Shown piece after piece: positions 9,610 through 22,062 of a stretch of DNA of 64,000 nucleotides. The position numbers and the translations under genes are program-made. This DNA comes from Oscarella lobularis (taxonomy: Eukaryota > Porifera > Homoscleromorpha > Homosclerophorida > Oscarellidae), in contig NC_089178.1 in assembly GCF_947507565.1 (NCBI RefSeq), forward strand, positions 496,001-560,000. The letters run 5' to 3'. The notes below the pieces were generated by a model, which saw nothing but the letters and a program-made list of their open reading frames with translations, had not been told where the DNA came from and did no database searches. How positions within the stretch are numbered: position 1 is the stretch's first letter; each line of letters begins with the position of its first letter.

Positions 9610-11836
9610 CCGCATTAATTCAGAATTAATTCTGTATTTATTCAGAATTAATTCTGCATTAATTCAGAATAAATTCTGCATTAATTCAGAATAAATTCTG
9701 CTTTTATTCAGAATAAATTCTGCATTAATTCAGAATAAGTTCTGCATTAATTCAGAATAAATTCTGCATTAATTCAGAATAAATTTCGCATTTATTCTGC
9801 ATTAATTCAGAATTAATTTTGCATTTATTCAGAATAAATTCTGCATTAATTCAGAATAACTTCTGCATTAATTCAAAATTAATTCTGAATTATTTCAGAA
9901 TAAATGCTACATTTATTCAGAATAAATTCTGCATTAATTCAGAATAAATTTCGCATTTATTCTGCATTAATTCTGAATTAATTCTGCATTAATTCAGAAT
10001 AAATTCTGCATTAATTCAAAATTAATTCTGAATTATTTCAGAATAAATGCTACATTTATTCAGAATAAATTCTGCATTAATTCAGAATAAATTCCGCATT
10101 TATTCAGAATAAATTCGGGATTAGTTCCGAATAAATTCCGCATTAATTCAGAATAAATTCTGCATTAATTCCGAATTAATTCTGAATTAATTCAGAATAA
10201 ATGCTACCTTTATTCAGAATAAATTCAGAATAAGTTCTGCATTAATTCAGAATAAATTCTGCATTAATTCAGAATAAATTCCGCATTTATTCAGAATAAA
10301 TTCGGCATTAGTTCCGAATAAATTCTGCATTAATTCAGAATTAATTCTGAATTAATTCAGAATAAATTCTGCATTAATTCAGAATTAATTCTGAATTAAT
10401 TCAGAATAAGTTCTGCATTAATTCAGAATAAATTCTGCATTAATTCAGAATTAATTCTGAATTAATTCAGAATAAGTTCTGCATTAATTCAGAATAAATT
10501 CTGCATTTATTCAGAGTAAATTCTGCATTAATTCAGAATAAATTCTGCTTTAATTCAGAATAACTTCTGTATTTATTCAGAATAAATACTGCATTAATTC
10601 AGAATAAATTCTGCATTAATTCAGAATAAATTCTTCATTAATTCTTCATTAATTCTACATTAATTCAGTAGAAATTCTGAATTAATTCAGAATAAATTCT
10701 GAATTAATTCAGAATAAATTCTGAATTAATTCTGCATTAATTCAGAATAAATTCTGCATTAATTCAGAATAAATTCCGCATTTTTTCTGCATTAATTCAG
10801 AATTAATTCTGCATTTATTCAGAATAAATTCTGAATTATTTCTGCATTAATTCAGAATTAATTCTGCTTTTATTCAGAATTAATTTTGCATTAATTCAGA
10901 ATAAATTCTGCATTAATTCAGAATAAATTCTGCTTTAATTCAGAATAACTTCTGCATTTATTCAGAATAAATACTGCAATAATTCAGAATATATTCTGCA
11001 TTAATTCAGAATAAATTCTGAATTCATTCAAAATAAATTCTGCAATAATTCAGAATAAATTTCGCATTTATTCTGCATTAATTCAGAATTAATTCTGCAT
11101 TTATTCAGAATAAATTCTGCATTAATTCAGAATAAATTCTGCATTAATTCAGAATTTATTCTGAATTAATTCAGGATAAATGCTACATTTATTCAGAATA
11201 AATTCTGCATTAATTCAGAATAAGTTCTGCAATAATTCAGAATAAATTCTGCATTAATTCAGAATAAATTCTGAATAAATTACGAATTCATTCAAAATAA
11301 ATTCTGCATTAATTCAGAATAAATTTCGCATTTATTCTGCATTAATTCAGAATTAATTCTGAATTAATGCAGAATTTATTCTGAATTAATGCAGAATTTA
11401 TTCTGAATTAATGCAGAATTTATTCTGAATTAATGCAGGTTTTTTTCTGAATTAATGCTGAATTTATTCTGAATTAATTCAGAATAAATTCTTCATTAAT
11501 TCTTCATTAATTCTACATTTATTCAGTATAAATTCTGAATTAATTCAGAATAAATTCTGAATTAATTCAGAATAAATTCTGAATTAATTCTGCATTAATT
11601 CAGAATTAATTCTGCATTTATTCATAATTAATTTTGCATTAATTCAGAATAAATTCTGCATTAATTCAGAATAAATTCTGCATTAATTCAGAATAACTTC
11701 TGCATTTATTCAGAATAAATACTGCATTAATTCAGAATAAATTTTGCATTAATTCAAAATAAATTCCGCATTTTTTCTGCATTAATTCAGAATTAATTCT
11801 GCATTTATTCAGAATTAAATCTGCATTTATTCAGAA
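9610..11836. repeat. R1 satellite block 4 (longest R1 run)
   Basis: About 2.2 kb of ~22-bp AT-rich units. Sub-patterns of several units recur, for example runs with ATTCTTCATTAATTCTTCATT and runs with GCATTTTTTCTGC. There is no gene-like sequence. Confidence 0.93.
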
Positions 11837-12013
11837 TTTGTCCTGGGGACAATTTGTCCCCAGGACAAATTGTCTTGGGACAAATTGTCCTGGGACAATT
11901 TGTCCTGGGACAATTTGTCTTGGGGAGAATTTGTCCTGGGGACATTTTGTCCTGGGACAATTTTTCCTGGGACAATTTGTCCTAGGACAATTTGTCCTGG
12001 GGACAATTTGTCC
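11837..12013. repeat. R2 satellite block 2
   Basis: Eleven or so R2 units between R1 and R3. It is essentially identical to 44509-44685. Confidence 0.93.
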
Positions 12014-12543
12014 TTCTCCTATGCCTTTTGCCTTCTCCCTTTGCCTTTTGCTTTCTCCCTTTGCCTTTTGCCTTCTCCCTTTGCGTTTTGCCTTCTCCCT
12101 TTTCTTTTTGCCTTCTCCCTTTGCCTTTTGCCTTCTCCCTTTGCCTTTTTCCTTCTCCCTTTGCCTTTTGCCTTCTCCCTTTTCCTTTTGCCTTCTCCCT
12201 TTGCCTTTTGCTTTCTCCCTTTGCCTTTTGCCTTCTCCCTTTGCCTTTTGCCTTCTCCCTTTGCGTTTTGCCTTCTCCCTTTGCCTTTTGCCTTCTCCCT
12301 TTTGCCTTTTGCCTTCTCCCTTTGCCTTTTGCCTTCTCCCTTTGCCTTTTGCCTTCTCCCTTTGCCTTTTGCCTTCTCCCATTGCCTTTTGCCTTCTCCC
12401 TTTGCCTTTTGCCTTCTCCCTTTGCCTTTTGCCTTCTCCCTTTGCCTTTTGCCTTTTTCTTTGCCTTTTGCCTTCTCCCTTTGCCTTTTGCCTTCTCCCT
12501 TTGCCTTTTGCCTTCTCCTGTGCCTTTTGCCTTCTCCCTTTTT
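12014..12543. repeat. R3 satellite block 1 (20-bp pyrimidine unit)
   Basis: About 26 copies of GCCTTTTGCCTTCTCCCTTT. The strand is almost pure pyrimidine with regularly spaced single G. Open frames of up to 271 aa in several frames follow from 20-bp units repeating every 60 bp in frame. The block runs directly into a splice-acceptor-like TTTGTAAACAG at 12540-12550. Confidence 0.95.
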
Positions 12544-12986
12544 GTAAACAGGGTGTTCCTGGAGGATGTCAGATAAGTGCCGTGCAATTGTTTATGAGTT
12601 GTGCGGCTTTGTTAATGTGTATAGGGGCAATGTTAGGGCAGAGTCAATACTGATAGGTATATAATGGTTCCTAATTGTGTTACATATTTCTAATTAGTTT
12701 TCTTAGGGGCATAGGGATGGGAGGAACAATGACAAGGAGATGGGACGCGAGGGAGAAGAGGAACAAGCAGGCAGGGAGGAGAAGGAATATCAAGGGATCG
12801 ATGGTATGTGATGTAGGTAGAGTTTTAGTTATTGAGGGGTCTCTAATTCGTTTTATAGATGTGTAAGAGCGTACGGAAGAATGATACGAGCAACGGATGC
12901 GAGTGGGAAGAGGAGGATTGGAAGGGAAGGCAATCAGAAGGGAGGATGACTATCGAGGGGGCAAAGGTATGTGATGTAGGTAGAGT
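12544..12986 (+). other. Spliced-gene fragment island, copy 1 (exon-like segments with short introns)
   Basis: A non-repetitive island with gene architecture. Acceptor TTTGTAAACAG (to 12550) precedes exon I (to 12656), whose open frame from ATG 12566 reads MSDKCRAIVYELCG and on to AESILI, 30 codons. The next candidate intron is 12657-12706 (GTATAT to TTCTTAG, 50 nt, branch-like CTAAT), then exon II 12707-12803, intron 12804-12858 (GTATGT to TTATAG, 55 nt, CTAAT), and exon III 12859-12966 (36 codons from MCKSVRKN), then another GTATGT donor. Exon I ends in phase 1, which puts a stop early in exon II, so the three do not join into one intact frame. The purine-rich exons II and III resemble each other. 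The protein family is not recognised; a damaged host gene or a transposon gene are both possible. Confidence 0.5.
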
Positions 12987-13096
12987 TGTCTTGGGGACAA
13001 TTGTCCTGGGACATTTGGTCCTGGGACAATTTGTCCAGGGACAATTTGTCCTGGGACAATTTGTCCTGGGACAATTTTTCCTGGGAAAATTTGTCC
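12987..13096. repeat. R2 satellite block 3 (short)
   Basis: Seven R2 units link the gene-fragment island to R4. The last unit runs into R4 as TTTGTCCTTACAGGAGAG. Confidence 0.92.
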
Positions 13097-15934
13097 TTAC
13101 AGGAGAGACCCGTTGGCTAGCCCCCTGTAATTTCGCTGTAATTTATTACAGGAGAGACCCGTTGGCTAACCCCCTGTAATTTCGCTGTATTTTATTACAA
13201 GAGAGACCCGTTGGCTAACCCCCTGTAATTTCGCTGTAATTTATTCCAGGAGAGACCCGCTGGCTAGCCCCTGTAATTTCGCTGTAGTTTATTACAGGAG
13301 AGACCCGTTACCTAGCCCCCTGTAATTTCGCTGTAATTTATTATTAGGATAGACCCGTTGTCTAGCCCCTGTAATTTCGCTGTAATTTATTCCAGGAGAG
13401 ACCCGTTGGGTAGCCCCCTGTAATTTGGCTGTAACTTTTTACAGGAGAGACCCGTTGGCTAGCCCCCTGTAAGTTGGCTGTAATTTATTCCAGGAGAGAC
13501 CCGTTGACTAACCCCCTGTAATTTCGCTGTAGTTTATTACAGGAGAGACCCATTGGCTAGCCCCTATAAATTCGCTGTAATTTATTACAGGAGAGACCCG
13601 TTGGCTAGCCCCTGCAAATTCGCTGTAATTTATTACATGAGAGACCCGTTGGCTAGCCCCCTGTAACTTCGCTGTAATTTATTGCAGGAGAGACCCGTTG
13701 GCTAGCCCCTGTAAGTTCGCTGTAATTTATTACAGGAGAGACCCTTTTGCTAGCCCCTGTAATTTCGCTGTAATTTATTACAGGAGAGACCCGTTGGCTA
13801 GCCCCTGTTATTTCGCTGTAATTTATTACAGGAAAGACCCGTTGGCTAGCCCCTGTAATTTCGCTGTAATTTATTACAGGAGAGACTTGTTTGCTAACCC
13901 CTTGTAATTTCGCTGTAATTTATTACAGGAGGGACCCTTTGGCTAACCTCCTGTAATTTTGCTGTAATTTATTACAGGAGAGACCCGTTGGCTAACCCCC
14001 TGTAAATTCGCTGTAATTTATTACAGGAGATACCCGTTTACTAACCCCCTGTAAATTCGCTGTAATTTATTACAGGAGAGACCCTTTGGCTAACCCCAGT
14101 AATTTCGCTGTAATTTATTACAGGAGAGACCCGTTTGCTAACCCCCTGTAATTTCGCTGTAATTTATTACAGGAGAGACCCGTTTACTAACCCCCTGTAA
14201 ATTCGCTGTAATTTATTACAGGAGAGACCCTTTGGCTAACCCCCTGTAATTTCGCTGTAGTTTATTACAGGAGAGACCCGTTTGCTAACCCCCTGTAATT
14301 TCGCTGTAGTTTATTACAGGAGAGACCCTTTGGCTAGCCCCTGTAAATTCGCTGTAATTTATTGCAGGAGAGACCCGTTGGCTAGCCCCCTGTAACTTCG
14401 CTGTAATTTATTGCAGGAGAGACCCGTTGGCTAGCCCCTGTAAGTTCGCTATAATTTACTACAGGAGAGACCCTTTTGCTAGCCCCTGTAATTTCGCTGT
14501 AATTTATTACAGGAGAGACTTGTTTGCTAACCCCTTGTAATTTCGCTGTAATTTATTACAGGAGGGACCCTTTGGCTAACCTCCTGTAATTTTGCTGTAA
14601 TTTATTACAGGAGACACCCGTTGGCTAATCCCCTGTAAATTCGCTGTAATTTATTACAGGAGATACCCGTTTACTAACCCCCTGTAAATTCGCTGTAATT
14701 TATTACAGGAGAGACCCTTTGGCTAACCCCAGTAATTTCGCTGTAATTTATTACAGGAGAGACCCGTTTGCTAACCCCCTGTAATTTCGCTGTAATTTAT
14801 TACAGGAGAGACCCGTTTACTAACCCCCTGTAAATTCGCTGTAATTTATTACAGGAGAGACCCTTTGGCTAACCCCCTGTAATTTCGCTGTAGTTTATTA
14901 CAGGAGAGACCCGTTGGCTAGCCTCTTTAATTTGGCTGTAATTTATTACAGGAGAGACCCGTTTGCTAACCCCCTGTAATTTCGCTGTAGTTTATTACAG
15001 GAGAGACCCTTTGGCTAGCCCCTGTAAATTCGCTGTAATTTATTGCAGGAGAGACCCGTTGGCTAGCCCCCTGTAACTTCGCTGTAATTTATTGCAGGAG
15101 AGACCCGTTGGCTAGCCCCTGTAAGTTCGCTATAATTTATTACAGGAGAGACCCTTTTGCTAGCCCCTGTAATTTCGCTGTAATTTATTACAGGAGAGAC
15201 CCGTTGGCTAGCCCCTGTTATTTCGCTGTAATTTATTACAGGAAAGACCCGTTGGCTAGCCCCTGTAATTTCGCTGTAATTTATTACAGGAGAGACTTGT
15301 TTGCTAACCCCTTGTAATTTCGCTGTAATTTATTACAGGAGGGACCCTTTGGCTAACCTCCTGTAATTTTGCTGTAATTTATTACAGGAGACACCCGTTG
15401 GCTAATCCCCTGTAAATTCGCTGTAATTTATTACAGGAGATACCCGTTTACTAACCCCCTGTAAATTCGCTGTAATTTATTACAGGAGAGACCCTTTGGC
15501 TAACCCCAGTAATTTCGCTGTAATTTATTACAGGAGAGACCCGTTTGCTAACCCCCTGTAATTTCGCTGTAATTTATTACAGGAGAGACCCGTTTACTAA
15601 CCCCCTGTAAATTCGCTGTAATTTATTACAGGAGAGACCCTTTGGCTAACCCCCTGTAATTTCGCTGTAGTTTATTACAGGAGAGACCCGTTTGCTAACC
15701 CCCTGTAATTTCGCTGTAGTTTATTACAGGAGAGACCCTTTGGCTAGCCCCTGTAATTTCGCTGTAATTTATTACAGGAGAGACCCTTTGGCTAGCCCCT
15801 GTACTTTCGCTGTAGTTTATTACAGGAGAGACCCGTTGGCTAGCCCCTGTAGTTTCGCTCTAATTTATTACAGGAGAGACCCTTTGGCTAACCCCTGTAA
15901 TTTCGCTGTAATTTATTACAGGAGAGACCCGTTG
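13097..15934. repeat. R4 satellite block 1 (48/49-bp unit)
   Basis: About 59 units; an example is 13778-13825. Each has TTACAGGAGAGACCCGTTGG, CTAGCCCC, TGTAATTTCGCTG and TAATTTA. Units alternate between CTAGCC and CTAACC and between CCGTTGG, CCGTTTA and CCTTTGG forms. A multi-unit pattern around 13640-14100 recurs at about 14350-14740 and 15040-15500, showing internal higher-order duplication. Runs of 48-bp units give 16-residue repeating frames. Confidence 0.95.
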
Positions 15935-18175
15935 GGCCCTCAACTTTATCTTCAATGCCTTAGAATCGAAGTTTAGACCCTCAACTTTATCTTCAGGGCC
16001 TTAGAAACAGAGTTTAGGCCCTCAACTTTATCTTTAGCTCCTTAGAATCAAAGTTTAAGCCCTTAACTTTATCTTTAGGACCTTAGAATCAAAGTTTAGG
16101 CCCCCATCTTTATCTTCAGAACCTTAAAATCGAAGTTTATGCCCTCAACTTTATCTTCAGGGCCTTAGAATCAAAGTTTAGGCCCTCATCTTTATCTTCA
16201 GGGCCTTAAAATCGAAGTTTATGCCCTCAACTTATCTTCAAATCCTTAGAATCAAAGTTTACGCCCTCAACTTTATCTTCAGGTCCTTAGAATCAGAGTT
16301 TAGGCCCTCAACTTTATCTTCAGGTTCTTACAATCAGAGTTTTGGCCCTGAACTTTAACTTCAGACCCTTAGAATCAAAGTTTGGGCCTTCAAATTTCTC
16401 TTCAGGGCCTTAGAATCAAAGTTTAGGCCTTCAACTTTATCTTCAGGGCCTTAGAATCAAAGTGTAGGCCCTCAACTTTATCTTCAGTGCCTTAGAATCA
16501 GAGTTTAGGCCCTCAACTTTATCTTCAGGTCCTTAGAATCAAAGTCTAGGCCCTGAACTTTATCTTCAGGCCCTTAGAATAAAAGTTTAGGCCCTCAACT
16601 TTATCTTCAGGTCCTTAGAATCAAAGTCTAGGCCCTCAACTTTATCTTCAGGTCCTTAGAATCAGAGTTTTGGCTCTGAACTTTAACTTCAGACCCTTCG
16701 AATCAAAGTTTGGGCCTTCAAATTTCTCTTCAGGGCCTTAGAATCAAAGTTTAGGCTTTCAACTTTATCTTCAGGGCCTTAGAATCAAAGTCTAGGCCCT
16801 CAAGTTTATCTTCAGGCCCTTAGAATCAAAGTTTAGTCTCTCAACTTTATCTTCAGGGACTTAGAATCAAAGTTTAGGCCCTCAACTTTATCTTCAGGTC
16901 CTTAGAATCAAAGTTTAGTCTCTCAACTTTATCTTCAGGGCCTTAGAATCAAAGTTTAGGCCTTCAACTTTATCTTCAGGGCCTTAGAATCAGAGTTTAG
17001 GCCCTCAACTTTATCTTCAATGCCTTAGAATCAAAGTTTAGGCCTTCAACTTTATCTTCAGGTCCTTAGAATCAAAGTCTAGGCCCTCAACTTTATCTTC
17101 AGGCCCTTAGAAAGAAGTTTAGGCCATCAACTTTATCTTCACGGCCTTAGAATCAAAGTTTAGTCTCTCAACTTTATCTTCACGTCCTTAGAATCGGAGT
17201 TTAGGCCCTCAACTTTATCTTCAGGTCCTTAGAATCAAAGTTTAGGCCCTCAACTTTATCTTCAGGCCCTTAGAATCAAAGTTTAGGCCTTCAACTTTAT
17301 CTTCAGGGCCTTAGAATCAAAGTCTAGGCCCTCAACTTTATCTTCAGGGCCTTAGAATCAGAGTTTAGGCCCTCAACTTTATCTTCAGGTCCCTAGAATC
17401 AAAGTTTAGTCTCTCAACTTTCTCTTCAGGGCCTTAGAATCAAAGTTTAGGCCTTCAACTTTATCTTCAGGGCCTTAGAATCAGAGTTTAGGCCCTCAAC
17501 TTTCTCTTCAGGGCCTTAGAATGAAAGTTTAGGCCTTCAACTTTATCTTCAGGCCCTTAGAATCAAAGTTTAGGCCCTCAACTTTATCTTCAGGTCCCTA
17601 GAATCAAAGTTTAGTCTCTCAACTTTATCTTCAGGGCCTTAGAATCAAAGTTTAGGCCTTCAACTTTATCTTCAGGGCCTTAGAATCAGAGTTTAGGCCC
17701 TCAACTTTCTCTTCAGGGCCTTAGAATGAAAGTTTAGGCCTTCAACTTTATCTTCAGGCCCTTAGAATCAAAGTTCAGGCCCTCAACTTTATCTTCAGGT
17801 CCTTAGAATCAAAGTTTAGTCTCTCAACTTTATCTTCAGGCTCTTACAATCAAAGTTTAGGCCCTCAACTTTTTCTTCAGGTCCTTAGAATCAAAATTTA
17901 GGCCCTCAACTTTATCTTCAGGGTCTTAGAATTAGAGTTTAGGCCCTCAACTTTATCTTCAGGTCCTTAGAATCAAAGTTTAGGACTTCAACTTTATCTT
18001 TAGCCCCTTAGAATCAAAGTTTAGGTCCTCAACTTTATCTTCATGTCCTTAGAATGAAAGTTTAGGCCCTCATCTTTATCTTCAGGTCCTTAGAATCAAA
18101 GTTTAGGCCCTCAACTTTATCTTCAGGTCCTTAGAATGAAAGTTTAGGCTCTCAACTTTATCTTCAGGGCCTTAG
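15935..18175. repeat. R5 satellite block 1 (41-bp unit)
   Basis: About 55 units; an example is 17204-17244. Key segments are GGCCCTCAACTTTATCTTCA, GGTCCTTAG and AATCAAAGTTTA. The period of 41 is not a multiple of three, so no long frames arise. Variant units with GAACTTTAACTTCAGACCC followed by CAAATTTCTCTTCAGGG recur as pairs (for example about 16340-16420 and 16674-16756). Confidence 0.95.
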
Positions 18176-19096
18176 CTAGCCCGTGTAAGTTCGCTGTAAT
18201 TTATTACAGGAGAGACCCGTTGGCTAACCCCGTGTAATTTCGCTGTAATTTATTATTAGGATAGACCCGTTGTCTAGCCCCTCTAATTTCGCTGTAATTT
18301 ATTCCAGGAGAGACCCGTTGGCTAGCCCCCTGTAATTTGGCTGTAACTTTTTACAGGAGAGACCCATTGGCTAGCCCCTATAAATTCGCTGTAATTTATT
18401 ACAGGAGATACCCGTTAGCTAGCCTCTGTAATTTCGCTGTAATCTATTACAGGAGAGACCCGTTGGCTAACCCCCTGTAATTTCGCTGTAATTTATTACA
18501 GGAGAGACCCGTTGGCTAGCCCCCTGTAAATTCGCCATAATTTATTACAGGAGATACCCGTTTGCTAACCCCCTGTAATTTCGCCATAATTTATTACACG
18601 AGAGACCCGTTGGCTAACCCCTGTAATTTCGCTGTAGTTTATTACAGGAGAGACCCGTTGGCTAGCCTCTTTAATTTGGCTGTAATTTATTACAGGAGAG
18701 ACCATTTGGCTAACCCCCTGTTAATTCGCTGTAATTTATTACAGGAGAGACCCGTTGGCTAACCTCCTGTAATTTCGCTGTAATTTATTACAGGAGAGAC
18801 CCGTTGGCTAGCCTCCTGTAATTTCGCTGTAGTTTATTACAGGAGAGACCCTTTGGCTAGCCTCTGTAATTTCGCTGTAATTTATTACAGGAGAGACCCT
18901 TTGGCTAGCCTCTGTACTTTCGCTGTAGTTTATTACAGGAGAGACCCGTTGGCTAACCCCCTGTAATTTCGCTGTAGTTTATTACAGGAGAGACCCTTTG
19001 GCTAGCCCCTGTAATTTCGCTGTAATTTATTACAGGAGAGACCCTTTGGCTAACCCCTGTAATTTCGCTGTAATTTATTACAGGAGAGACCCGTTG
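18176..19096. repeat. R4 satellite block 2
   Basis: Starts with the characteristic CTAGCCCGTGTAAG re-entry unit and includes the TTATTATTAGGATAGACCC and CTTTTTACAGG variant units that mark most later R4 blocks. Confidence 0.94.
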
Positions 19097-19453
19097 GGCC
19101 CTCAACTTTATCTTCACGTCCTTAGAATCAGAGTTTTGGCCTTCAACTTTATCTTCAGGGCCTTAGAATCAAAGTCTTGGCCCTCAACTTTATCTTTAGC
19201 TCCTTAGAATCAAAGTTTAGGCCCTCAACTTTATCTTCAGGTCCTTAGAATCAAAGTTTAGGACTTCAACTTTATCTTCAGGCCCTTAGAATCAAAGTTT
19301 AGGTCCTCAACTTTATCTTCAGGTCCTTAGAATGAAAGTTTAGGCCCTCATCTTTATCTTCAGGTCCTTAGAATCAAAGTTTAGGCCCTCAACTTTATCT
19401 TCAGGTCCTTAGAATGAAAGTTTAGGCTCTCAACTTTATCTTCAGGGCCTTAG
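19097..19453. repeat. R5 satellite block 2
   Basis: A short run of about nine units. Its tail matches the end of block 1 (about 17970-18175). Confidence 0.94.
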
Positions 19454-20425
19454 CTAGCCCGTGTAAGTTCGCTGTAATTTATTACAGGAGAGACCCGTTG
19501 GCTAACCCAGTGTAATTTCGCTGTAATTTATTATTAGGATAGACCCGTTGTCTAGCCCCTCTAATTTCGCTGTAATTTATTCCAGGAGAGACCCGTTGGC
19601 TAGCCCCCTGTAATTTGGCTGTAACTTTTTACAGGAGAGACCCATTGGCTAGCCCCCTGTAAATTCGCCATAATTTATTACAGGAGATACCCGTTTGTTA
19701 ACCCCCTGTAATTTCGCTATAATTTATTACACGAGAGACCCGTTTACTAACCCCCTGTAAATTCGCTGTAATTTATTACAGGAGAGACCCTTTGGCTAAC
19801 CCCCTGTAAATTCGCTGTAATTTATTACAGGAGATACCCGTTGGCTAACCCCCTGTAAATTCGCTGTAATTTATTACACGAGAGACCCGTTGGCTAACCC
19901 CCTGTAATTTCGCTGTAATTTATTACAGAAGAGACCCGTTGGCTAGCCTCTTTAATTTGGCTGTAATTTATTACAGGAGAGACCCGTTGGCTAACCCCCT
20001 GTTAATTCGCTGTAATTTATTACAGGAGAGACCCGTTGGCTAACCTTCTGTAATTTCGCTGTAATTTATTACAGGAGAGACCCGTTGGCTAGCCTCCTGT
20101 AATTTCGCTGTAGTTTATTACAGGAGAGACCCTTTGGCTAGCCCCTGTAATTTCGCTGTAATTTATTACAGGAGAGACCCTTTGGCTAGCCTCTGTACTT
20201 TCGCTGTAGTTTATTACAGGAGAGACCCTTTGGCTAGCCTCCTGTAATTTCGCTGTAGTTTATTACAGGAGAGACCCTTTGGCTAGCCCCTGTAATTTCG
20301 CTGTAATTTATTACAGGAGAGACCCTTTGGCTAGCCCCTGTAATTTCGCTGTAATTTATTATAGGAGAGACCCTTTGGCTAACCCCTGTAATTTCGCTCT
20401 AATTTATTACAGGAGAGACCCGTTG
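19454..20425. repeat. R4 satellite block 3
   Basis: Twenty units in nearly the same order of variants as block 2, so the R4-R5 pair 18176-19453 and this block are tandem duplicates of each other. Confidence 0.94.
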
Positions 20426-21106
20426 GGCCCTCAACTTTATCTTCAATGCCTTAGAATCAAAGTTTAGGCCTTCAACTTTATCTTCAGGGCCTTAGAATCA
20501 AAGTCTAGGCCCTCAACTTTATCTTCAGGGTCTTAGAATCAGAGTTTAGGCCCTGAACTTTATCTTCAGGCCCTTAGAATCAAAGTCTAGGCCCTCATCT
20601 TTATCTTCAGGCCCTTACAAAGAAGTTTAGGCCCTCAACTTTATCTTCAGGCTCTTAGAATCAAAGTTTAGGCCATCAACTTTATCTTCAGGTCCTTAGA
20701 ATCAAAGTCTAGGCCCTCAACTTTATCTTCAGGTCCTTAGAATCAGAGTTTTGGCTCTGAACTTTAACTTCAGACCCTTAGAATCAAAGTTTGGGCCTTC
20801 AAATTTCTCTTCAGGGCCTTAGAATCAAAGTTTTGGCCTTCAACTTTATCTTCAGGGCCTTAGAATCAAAGTCTAGGCCCTCAAGTTTATCTTCAGTCCC
20901 TTAGAATCAGAGTTTAGGCCCTCAACTTTATCTTCAGGCCCTTAGAATAAAAATTTAGGCCCTCAACTTTATCTTCAGGCCCTTAGAATAAAAGTTTAGG
21001 CCCTCAACTTTATCTTCAGGCTCTTAGAATCAAAGTTTAGGCCATCAACTTTATCTTCAGGTCCTTAGAATCAAAGTCTAGGCCCTCAACTTTATCTTCA
21101 GGTCCT
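20426..21106. repeat. R5 satellite block 3
   Basis: About 16 units ending in CTTCAGGTCC, where it passes into R7. The end matches the R5 ends at 39570 and 60048. Confidence 0.94.
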
Positions 21107-21152
21107 TTGTAGCCGTTGTGGTAGTTGTTGTAGTTGTAGCCGTTGTAGTTTC
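21107..21152. repeat. R7 short block 1
   Basis: A 46-bp run of TTGTAGCCG / TTGTGGTAG type units bridging R5 and R6. Confidence 0.88.
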
Positions 21153-21718
21153 TTGCCGGAATATATACACCGCTTGCAGGAATATATACACCGCCTGCCG
21201 GAATGTATACACCGCTTGCCGGCGGAGTACGTACACGCCTGCCGGAATATATACACCGCCTGCCGGATTATATACACCGCCTGCCGGCGGAGTACGTACA
21301 CCGCCTGCCGGAATATATACACCGCCTGCCGGAATATATACACCGCCTGCCGGAATATATACACCGCCTGCCGGCGGAGTACGTACACGCTTGCCGGAAT
21401 ATCTACACCGCTTGCCGGCGGAGTACGTACACGCCTGCCGGAATATATACACCGCTTGCCGGCGGAGTACGTACACGCCTGCCGGAATATCTACACTGCT
21501 TGCCGGCGGAGTACGTACACGCCTGCCGGAATATATAAACCGCTTGCCGGCGGAGTACGTACACGCCTGCCGGAATATATACACCGCTTGCCGGCGGAGT
21601 ACGTACACGCCTGCCGGTATATATACACCGCCTGCCCGCGGAGTATGTACACCGCCTCCGTAATATATACACTGCCTGTCGGCAAAGTACGTACACTGCC
21701 TTCCGGAATATATACACC
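21153..21718. repeat. R6 satellite block 1 (21-bp and 23/24-bp units)
   Basis: Type A units (GCCGGAATATATACACCGCC, plus T; example 21328-21348) alternate with type B units carrying GGCGGAGTACGTACAC. Because 21 and 24 are multiples of three, several frames on both strands stay open (GGVYIPA, PEYIHRL and CRNIYTA peptides). Confidence 0.95.
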
Positions 21719-22062
21719 GTTGTAGCCGTTGTAGTCGTTGTAGTCGTTGTAGCCGTTGTAGTCGTTGTAGCCGTTGTACCTTTGTAGCCGTTGTAGTCGT
21801 TGTAGCCGTTGCAGTCATTGTAGTCATTGTAGCCGTTGTAGCCGTTGTAGTCGTTGTAGTCATTGTAGTGATTGTAGTCGTTGTAGTCATTGTAGCCGTT
21901 GCAGTCATTGTAGTCATTGTAGCCGTTGTAGTCGTTGTAGTAGTTGTACCTTTGTAGCCGTTGTAGTCGTTGTAGCCGTTGTAGCCGTTGTAGTGGTTGT
22001 AGCCTTTGTAGCCTTTTTAGCCGTTGTGGTAGTTGTTGTAGTTGTAGCCGTTGTAGTTTCTT
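21719..22062. repeat. R7 satellite block 2 (TTGTAGCCG / TTGTAGTCG)
   Basis: About 38 nine-bp units, with TTGTACC and TTGTAGTGG variants. It is inserted between two R6 blocks, and the join shares CCG with R6 (ATATACACCGTTGTAGCCG). Confidence 0.94.

Noticed and set aside
11831-12653. ORFs up to 271 aa over R3 (LLPLPFAFSLC repeats) and their Lys/Arg-rich antisense frames
   Set aside because: They are produced by a 20-bp unit repeating in frame every 60 bp and are open in several frames and on both strands.
13097-15934. CRISPR array
   Set aside because: R4 units are head to tail with no unique spacers, the locus is eukaryotic with introns, and there are no cas genes.
13698-15976. ORFs with 16-residue repeats (NFAVIYYRRDPLASPC) in R4
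   Set aside because: The frame is open only where successive units are 48 bp and closes at each 49-bp unit. This is consistent with chance.
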